The position numbers and the translations under genes were made by a program. Of a DNA stretch of 64,000 bases, positions 58,521 to 64,000 are shown piece after piece (position 1 is the first letter of the stretch; each line of letters opens with the position of its first letter). The DNA comes from Glycomyces fuscus. GTDB lineage: Bacteria > Actinomycetota > Actinomycetes > Streptosporangiales > Streptosporangiaceae. The notes beneath the pieces are model-generated. The model had not been told where the DNA came from. It saw only the letters and a program-made list of their open reading frames with translations, and made no database searches. The DNA lies in assembly GCA_002529455.1 (NCBI GenBank), contig NYMS01000012.1, positions 186,001 to 250,000 on the forward strand, written 5' to 3'.

Positions 58521-58773
58521 AGGGCGCAACCCTACGCCCCGGCCTCTTCGCGCGTGCGGACGCACCACCGCTGGCCGCGGATGTGTGCGGGGCCTCACCA
58601 CCGCGCCCCCGCCCTGGCCGGGGGCGCGGGACGGCCTCCGGCGGGCCCGTGCCGGGGGCCGTGGGCCCCGGGGTCCGGGACGGGCGCGGACGGCCGGAAC
58701 CGGGGGCGCCCGGGGGGCGGGGCCGGAGGGTGCGCGGGCGGCGTAGGGTCGGCACGTACGGGAGGGAGGCCAC

Positions 58774-59730
58774 GTGCTGAGTCGGCTGCGCAGTAGCCCG
58801 TGGGTGCGGTTGGCGCTGTTCGTGGTGGTGTGCGTGTGCGCGGGACTGGCCCTGCGCGCGAACTGGGAGCAGGCCCGGGACGCCGCGGCGGCGCTGCCCC
58901 TGTGGGTGCTGCCCGCGGCGGTGCTGGCGGGCATGGCGGGACTCACCGCGCAGATGCTCGCCTGGCGCGCGCTGCTGGCCGGGATGGGCTCCCCGCTGCC
59001 CCGCCGCACGGCGGCCCGCGTCATGTTCGTGGGGCAGCTCGGCAAGTACCTGCCGGGTTCGGTGTGGGCCTTCGTGGCCCAGGTGGAGCTGGCCCGGGAC
59101 TGGAACGTGCCGCGCACGCGCGGCGCGGCGGCGACCCTGCTCGCGGTGGGGGTGACGGTCGCGGCGGGCCTGGCGGTCGCGGCGGTGGCCCTGCCGCTGT
59201 CGTCGGCGGAGGCGGCCCGCCGCTGGTGGTGGGCGCTGGTCCTGGCGCCCCTGCTGCTCGCCGCGCTGCACCCGCGCGTGGTCGGCTGGGGGATCCGGCT
59301 GGCCGCCCGCCCGTTCGCCCGGTTCCGCGAGGTCGCCGGGGCCGGACCCCTGGACGTGCGCGGGCGGTCCATGGCCGCCGCCGTGGGGTGGACCCTGGTG
59401 GCGTGGGCGCCCCTGGGCCTGCACGTGTGGCTGCTGACCTGGGCGGCGGGCGGCGAGGCGCTGCGGTCGCTCGGCCCGGCGGTGGGCGCCTACGCGCTGG
59501 CGTGGACGCTGGGGCTGCTGGTGGTGTTCGCCCCGGCGGGTCTGGGGGTGCGCGAGGCGGTGCTGGTGGTGGCGCTGTCACCGGTGGTGGACGCCGGGGC
59601 CGCGCTGGTGGTGGCGGTGCTGTCGCGGCTGGTGATGACCGTCGCGGACGTGGCCTGGGCGGGACTGGCGGTGCTGCTGTCCCGGCGGGCCGCCCCGGGG
59701 CCGGAGGCCGTGCCCGGTCCGCGCCCCTGA
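58774..59730 (+). CDS. Lysylphosphatidylglycerol synthetase/flippase-type membrane protein (UPF0104)
   Basis: A 318-residue protein with seven or eight TM helices ([80 protein letters not shown]). Conserved blocks are [20 protein letters not shown] and [19 protein letters not shown], signatures of the LPG synthetase TM-region superfamily. The soluble aminoacyl-transfer domain is missing, so a flippase or polyprenol-sugar role near the two glycosyltransferases downstream is more likely. The GTG start follows GGGAGGGAGG. Confidence 0.85.
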   Translation: MLSRLRSSPWVRLALFVVVCVCAGLALRANWEQARDAAAALPLWVLPAAVLAGMAGLTAQMLAWRALLAGMGSPLPRRTAARVMFVGQLGKYLPGSVWAFVAQVELARDWNVPRTRGAAATLLAVGVTVAAGLAVAAVALPLSSAEAARRWWWALVLAPLLLAALHPRVVGWGIRLAARPFARFREVAGAGPLDVRGRSMAAAVGWTLVAWAPLGLHVWLLTWAAGGEALRSLGPAVGAYALAWTLGLLVVFAPAGLGVREAVLVVALSPVVDAGAALVVAVLSRLVMTVADVAWAGLAVLLSRRAAPGPEAVPGPRP

Positions 59731-59944
59731 GGCGGTCCCCGTCCCGCTGGCGGCGCCGGGGGCGGGCGGGCCGGGTGCGGCGGCCGGGACCCAGGCCCCG
59801 GAAGCGGCGGTCGGGGGCCCGCGGCCCGGAGGGTGACGAGCGGCACACCCGGAACGCCGGACGGGCCGCGAACCCTCTTCCCCGTATCGGGCTAGTACGG
59901 GTGTGAGACCGCCCCCGACACCACCCCAGACGATGGGATCCCCC

Positions 59945-60547
59945 ATGCCCCCTGCCGCCTCTTGGGCCACCGTGCCCGACGGCGCCGAGTCCGACGCGGA
60001 CGTCATCCAGCGGTCGCTGGAGGATCCGACACGCTTCGGTGAGATCTTCCGCCGCCATGCTCCCGCCCTGCACCGCTACGTCGCCCGGCGGCTGGGCGGA
60101 CCGGACGCCGACGACGTGGTGGCCGAGGCCTTCCACATCGCCTTCCGCAAGCGCCACCGCTACGACCCGGCCCGCCCCGACGCCCGCCCCTGGCTGTGGC
60201 GGATCAGCGCGAACCTGGTGCGCCGCCACCACCGCTCCGAGACACGCCACTACCGGGCCCTGGCCCGGACCGGGGTGGATCCCGTCATGGAGGGCTTCGC
60301 CGACCGGGTGTCCGCGCGGGTGGACGCGCAGTCGGTGTCCAAGCCCCTGGCCGCCGCACTGGCCAGGTTGTCCGCCCGTGACCGCGACGTCCTCCTGCTC
60401 GTCGCCTGGGGCGACCTGACCTACGAGGAGGTCGCCTCCGTACTCGGCATCCCGGTGGGCACCGTCCGCTCCCGGCTGCACCGCGCCCGCAAGCGCGTGC
60501 GCGCCGCTCTCCCCACCGCCACGCCCGTGAAGGAGGACTCCCGGTGA
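59945..60547 (+). CDS. RNA polymerase sigma factor, ECF type
   Basis: A 200-residue extracytoplasmic-function sigma factor. Region 2 includes FGEIFRRHAPALHRYVARRL and DADDVVAEAFHIAFRKRHRY. Region 4 has KPLAAALARLSARDRDVLLL, WGDLTYEEVASVLGIPVGTV and RSRLHRARKRVRAAL. Met codons at 59933 and 59945 and a GTG at 59903 are possible starts; I chose the last Met before the conserved region. Its stop overlaps the next start (GTGA), so the pair is co-translated. The partner is probably an anti-sigma-like membrane protein. Confidence 0.85.
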   Translation: MPPAASWATVPDGAESDADVIQRSLEDPTRFGEIFRRHAPALHRYVARRLGGPDADDVVAEAFHIAFRKRHRYDPARPDARPWLWRISANLVRRHHRSETRHYRALARTGVDPVMEGFADRVSARVDAQSVSKPLAAALARLSARDRDVLLLVAWGDLTYEEVASVLGIPVGTVRSRLHRARKRVRAALPTATPVKEDSR

Positions 60548-61632
60548 ACGAGCTCGACCACCTGCGCCGCATGCGGGCCGACGTCCGCGAACCCGGCATC
60601 GAGGAGCTGGCCCTGCGCACGGGCTGGCGCCCGGGCGGCGACAGATCGCCGTCCCGTCCCCGGCCCCTCTCCCCGCTGCCCCTGACCCTGTCCGGAGCGG
60701 CCGTGCTCGTGGCGGCAGCCGTGTTCGCCCTCCTGGTCCTGGGCCCGGTCGACGCCACGGATCCGGACACGGTCTCCGTGGGCCCGGTTCCCGGGGTCTC
60801 CGACGGCGCCGAGGGCACCGGCGGCGTGGAGGAGGTGATGGGCCCCGTCGTCGAGGCCGCACGCGCCCAGGAGGCCGACGGCGGCGCCTGGCACACGCGC
60901 ACCGTCCGCGGCAGCTCCCGGAGCGCAGGCTCCGGGGAGGAGCGCTACGGCATCTACGGGCTCCAGGTCTGGGAGACGTGGACGGCCATGGAGGGGGGGA
61001 CCACCACGAGCCGGGTGGTGTCGACCGACTGGTCCCTGATACGGCAGGAGGACCAGGACGCCTGGGAACGCGACGGCCGCCCCACCTCCTGGCCCCACGA
61101 CCCCGAGACCGGGAGCGGGGAGGTCCCTCCGGACATGTCCGACCTCGGTCCCCCCGACGAGGGTCGGCCCTGGTCGTACCCCTTCGGCACACAGGTGCTG
61201 ACGTTCGAGGAACTCCAGGCTCTGCCCTCGGACCCGGGGGAACTGTCGGAACTGCTGCTGGACGCCTCGGGCGAGGCCACGGTGGACCAGACGGTGCAGT
61301 CCATCGCGCACGTCCTGGAGTACCCGCTTCCGCCCGAGGTGCGGGCGGGCGTGTACACCGTGCTCATGCGGGTTCCCGGGGCCCGTCCGCTGGAGGGGGC
61401 GACCGACGTGTCAGGACGGCCCGCCGTCGGGCTGGCCTACGACGGCGGCTCGGGGGAGTCGGGTGAGTACGAGCACCACCTCCTCTTCGACCCGGAGACG
61501 GGCGCGCTGCTGTCCGACGAACTGGTCGTGCTCGAGCCCGCGGCCTCGGAGACCGCCTGGCGCAGGCCCGGCGACGTGACCACCTACCGGCTCTTCGAGT
61601 CCATGGGCTGGACCTACGAGTGGCCCGAGTGA
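60544..61632 (+). CDS. CU044_5270 family membrane protein, likely sigma-factor partner
   Basis: A 362-residue protein with a short N-terminal cytoplasmic part (ELDHLRRMRADVREPGIEEL), one TM helix (residues about 44-65, LTLSGAAVLVAAAVFALLVL) and a large external domain. The layout and the start match the CU044_5270 family, found beside ECF sigma factors in Actinobacteria. The external part carries VWETWTAMEGGTTTSRVVST, LTFEELQALPSDPGELSELL and HHLLFDPETGALLSDELVV. It probably holds the sigma factor inactive until an envelope signal is sensed; no zinc anti-sigma motif HxxxCxxC is visible. The GTG start overlaps the sigma gene stop. Confidence 0.8.
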   Translation: MNELDHLRRMRADVREPGIEELALRTGWRPGGDRSPSRPRPLSPLPLTLSGAAVLVAAAVFALLVLGPVDATDPDTVSVGPVPGVSDGAEGTGGVEEVMGPVVEAARAQEADGGAWHTRTVRGSSRSAGSGEERYGIYGLQVWETWTAMEGGTTTSRVVSTDWSLIRQEDQDAWERDGRPTSWPHDPETGSGEVPPDMSDLGPPDEGRPWSYPFGTQVLTFEELQALPSDPGELSELLLDASGEATVDQTVQSIAHVLEYPLPPEVRAGVYTVLMRVPGARPLEGATDVSGRPAVGLAYDGGSGESGEYEHHLLFDPETGALLSDELVVLEPAASETAWRRPGDVTTYRLFESMGWTYEWPE

Positions 61633-61723
61633 CCGCGCGGGCCCTCCGGCGCCCCGCCGCCCGCGCCGGAGGCCCTCCGACCGGGGCCCGGGGCCGCGCC
61701 GCGCACTCCCCCGCGGGGCGGCC

Positions 61724-62842
61724 TCACGCCTCCAGCAGCCGCCCGGTGTAGGCCCGCCAGTACGGTTCGGCCTCCACCGGGCGGACCCCGGCGCGCAGCC
61801 GCTCGGGCTCGCCGGGCGCGTAGAACGCCTTCAGCGCGCGGGCCAGGTCGGCGGCGTCACCGGGCGCGCACAGCAGGCCGTCGACCCCCTCGCGCACGTG
61901 GTCGGGGAGGGTCCCGGCGCGGGTGGCCACCACCGGCACGCCGTGCTCGTGCGCCAGCCACACGTTCTGGGTGGCGGTGGCGGCGCGGTAGGGCAGCACC
62001 ACCGCGTCGGCCGAGGCGAACAGCTCCGGCAGCTCCCCCGCGGGGACGTATCCGTCCCGCAGCCGCACCCGGTCGGCGATCCCCAGCCCGGCGGCCAGCT
62101 CCTCCAGTTCCGCGGTGCCGCCCCAGAACTCCCCGGCCACGGTGAGCGCCACGTCGTCGGGGGCCCCGTCGGCCAGGGCCCGCAGCAGCAGGTCCACCCC
62201 CTTGTAGGGGCGGACGATGCCCAGGAACAGCAGGTGGCGCCGCTCCCCCGGCGCCGGCTCCGCGGCGCCGCCGGTCTCGGGCAGGTGCGGGGGCATCTCG
62301 GCGACCACGGGCCGCGGCGCCCCCGGCGCCCTGAGCCCCTCGGCGAGGCGCGCCTGCTCGGGCGAGTGGGCGACCACGCCGTCCACACGGCGCAGCAGGG
62401 CCCGCACGAGGGACACGTCCACGGCACGCCGCTCGTGGGGCAGCACGTTGTGGCACAGCGCCACCACCCGCGCGCCCCCGGAGTGCCGCACGGAGCGCAC
62501 CCCGGCGAGGACGCCCAGGTAGGCGGGCACCTGCACCGGCGAGAACAGGGTGAGCACCACCAGGTCGGCGTCGCGGGCCAGGCGCCGCCCGGTCCGCCAC
62601 CACCCGTCCGGCCGGTACCAGGCCAGCTCGTGGCGGGTACCGGGGTAGGGCTCCCCCTCGGGGGCCTCGATGGTCTGCCGGCCGGGGTACAGGGCGGCCG
62701 GGTACTGGGCCCGCCAGGACTCCACGGTCGTGGGGTGGCCGAGCGCGCGCAGCCGGTGCGCCAGCTCGGTGGTGTGCCGGGCGCCGCCGCCCTTGTAGGG
62801 GTGGGCGGGCCCGACCAGGGCCACCCGGACCGCCGGGCTCAC
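61724..62842 (-). CDS. Family 4 glycosyltransferase
   Basis: A 372-residue GT-B glycosyltransferase. The N-terminal acceptor domain begins VRVALVGPAHPYKGGGARHT and has VVALCHNVLPHERRAVDVS. The donor domain has HLLFLGIVRPYKGVDLLLRA and LFASADAVVLPYRAATATQN, and the nucleotide-sugar motif HEHGVPVVATRAGTLPDHV with EGVDGLLCAPGDAADLARAL. The GTG start overlaps the stop of the upstream family 2 glycosyltransferase by four bases, so the two act together. The sugar and acceptor are not predictable. Confidence 0.9.
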   Translation of the reverse strand: MSPAVRVALVGPAHPYKGGGARHTTELAHRLRALGHPTTVESWRAQYPAALYPGRQTIEAPEGEPYPGTRHELAWYRPDGWWRTGRRLARDADLVVLTLFSPVQVPAYLGVLAGVRSVRHSGGARVVALCHNVLPHERRAVDVSLVRALLRRVDGVVAHSPEQARLAEGLRAPGAPRPVVAEMPPHLPETGGAAEPAPGERRHLLFLGIVRPYKGVDLLLRALADGAPDDVALTVAGEFWGGTAELEELAAGLGIADRVRLRDGYVPAGELPELFASADAVVLPYRAATATQNVWLAHEHGVPVVATRAGTLPDHVREGVDGLLCAPGDAADLARALKAFYAPGEPERLRAGVRPVEAEPYWRAYTGRLLEA

Positions 62843-63774
62843 GCGTTCTCCCTGGAGCGCACGATGAGGTCGGCCAGCAGGGCGATCGCCGCGATGATCA
62901 GCCCCGTCATGAGGATCATGACGGTGTTGTTGGGGACGTAGAGCGGGTTGCGCACCTGGTCGAAGACGAACTTGGCGGCGCCGACCCCGAGCAGAACCAG
63001 GGCGGGCGGCATGAGCACCTTGAGCGGGTTGAAGTACATCACCATGCGCAGCACCTGGAGGATGTACCGGTAGGCGTCGCGGACGAAGTGGAACTTGGAC
63101 GTGCCCGCGCGCTTGGCGTACTCGATCGGCACGTACCTGACGGGGTGCTGGTTGGACAGGAAGGCCAGCGTGATGGTGGTGACGCAGGAGAACCCGGGCG
63201 GCAGCAGCCGCAGGTAGGGGCGGGCGACCTCGCGGCGGAACACGCGCAGCCCCGAGTTGAGGTCGGGGATGCGGGTGTTGGTGAGGCGTTCGGCGATCTT
63301 GCGGATGACCCACTTGGCGGGCACCCGCAGGGCCTTGTGGCTGCCCATCTCCTGGGTGCGCGCGCCCACGACCTGGTCGGCCCCGGGGTCCCCGTCGAGC
63401 ATGGCGACCAGCTCGGGGATGCGCTCGTTGGGGTAGCTCATGTCGGCGTCGGTCCACACGACGAACTCGCCGCGCGCCCGCTGGCTGCCGATCCGGCGGA
63501 CGGTGCCCGACCCGCCGTTGTGCCCGAACGCGATGACGCGCATGTGCGGGTAGAGGGGCTCCACGTCGCGCAGCCGGGCCAGGGTGCCGTCGCTGGAGGC
63601 GTCGTCCACGGCCAGCAGCTCGTAGGAGTACCCGGAGGCGTCCATGGCGCCGCAGATCCGTTTGACCTCGTCGACGACGTGGTCCTCCTCGTTGTAGCAG
63701 GGGAGCACGATGGTGACGCGGACCGGCTGGTCCTCGTCGTGCTGCCGGGGTGCGTCGTCGCGTCTGTCGCTCAT
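62839..63774 (-). CDS. Family 2 glycosyltransferase, DPM1/GtrB type with C-terminal membrane helices
   Basis: A 311-residue polyprenol-sugar synthase-like enzyme. The GT2 domain has VTIVLPCYNEEDHVVDEVKR, LLAVDDASSDGTLARL, VVWTDADMSYPNERIPEL (DxD metal motif) and DLNSGLRVFRREVARPY. Two TM helices near the C-terminus (VLMPPALVLLGVGAAKFVF; TVMILMTGLIIAAIALLADL) follow, as in GtrB-type transferases that make undecaprenyl- or decaprenyl-phospho-sugars. It is coupled to the family 4 glycosyltransferase by a four-base overlap. Confidence 0.92.
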   Translation of the reverse strand: MSDRRDDAPRQHDEDQPVRVTIVLPCYNEEDHVVDEVKRICGAMDASGYSYELLAVDDASSDGTLARLRDVEPLYPHMRVIAFGHNGGSGTVRRIGSQRARGEFVVWTDADMSYPNERIPELVAMLDGDPGADQVVGARTQEMGSHKALRVPAKWVIRKIAERLTNTRIPDLNSGLRVFRREVARPYLRLLPPGFSCVTTITLAFLSNQHPVRYVPIEYAKRAGTSKFHFVRDAYRYILQVLRMVMYFNPLKVLMPPALVLLGVGAAKFVFDQVRNPLYVPNNTVMILMTGLIIAAIALLADLIVRSRENA

Positions 63775-63823
63775 GGGTTCTTCTCAGCGGGGTGGGGTCG
63801 TTCGGGAGGGGCCGGCCGGGTCC

Positions 63824-64000
63824 TCATCCCCCGTCGGGGAACACGGACACCCACACGCTGCCCCTGAAGGCCCAGGAACCGGTCGGCGGTTCCATGAGGG
63901 TACTCGGGTCCATCCGGGCGACCACGTGGAAGGGCCGTTCCGGCTCCGCCTCACCGCCGGTCAGGTCCTCCAGGAGCCTCCAGTCGGACGCGGCGAGCAC
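63824..64000 (-). CDS. 3' end of an unrecognised gene (runs off right edge)
   Basis: On the minus strand an open frame enters at the right edge and ends at a TGA 50 bases upstream of the family 2 glycosyltransferase start. The last 58 residues include ASDWRLLEDLTGGEAEPERP, HVVARMDPSTLMEPPTGSW and FRGSVWVSVFPDGG at the C-terminus. I do not recognise it. The position suggests the same envelope-glycan operon. Confidence 0.55.
   Translation of the reverse strand: MLAASDWRLLEDLTGGEAEPERPFHVVARMDPSTLMEPPTGSWAFRGSVWVSVFPDGG

Overview
This is about 64 kb of very GC-rich (over 70% by eye), densely coding actinobacterial chromosome. WhiB, MtrAB-LpqB, a mycothiol-type enzyme, coenzyme F420 genes, DUF397 and SpoIIM-like proteins, many GTG starts and GTGA gene overlaps point to a filamentous, sporulating actinomycete. 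Nocardiopsis or a relative is the best guess, by inference only. I see no rRNA, tRNA, prophage, transposase or CRISPR array.

Layout. 1-3.7 kb: 5' part of a large NAD-glutamate dehydrogenase, two HAD proteins and a DUF6912 protein. 3.9-10.2 kb: an amino-sugar locus with a secreted NagZ-like hexosaminidase, PTS EIIA and EIIB, a SIS-domain sugar-phosphate enzyme, a divergent GntR (DasR/NagR-type) regulator and PTS EIIC. A dre-like dyad sits in the divergent promoter, and a secreted GH18 chitinase lies at 54.5 kb, so chitin degradation, N-acetylglucosamine uptake and its control are largely encoded here. 10.4-22 kb: secA, hpf, comF-like gene, lpqB-mtrB-mtrA. 22.4-32.8 kb: membrane protein, DUF4129, DUF4350, MoxR, DUF58, SpoIIM-like and RDD genes, interrupted by a STAND ATPase plus DUF397 pair. 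32.9-36.4 kb: two different S-adenosylhomocysteine hydrolases in tandem and a divergent MerR regulator.

36.4-52.1 kb: unknown protein, transmembrane Ser/Thr kinase, Trm112-like protein, manB, DUF3499, minimal metallopeptidase, DUF5719, giant glycosyltransferase-membrane fusion, whiB, Q/Y/G-rich membrane protein, fbiA-fbiB. From secA to fbiB the core gene order resembles the secA1-mtrA-sahH-manB-whiB2-fbiAB block of Mycobacterium, so departures from it stand out. 52.3-64 kb: cation/H+ antiporter, chitinase, fbiC (completing F420 synthesis with fbiAB), a flippase-like membrane protein, an ECF sigma factor with a membrane partner, two glycosyltransferases, and the 3' end of an unrecognised gene.

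The best candidates for something undescribed are a pair of intergenic elements with 12-bp inverted ends (34.2 and 42.0 kb), each starting right after a stop codon; the STAND/DUF397 insertion; a 13-bp inverted repeat upstream of whiB; and a 709-bp gene-free stretch with a strong hairpin upstream of hpf.
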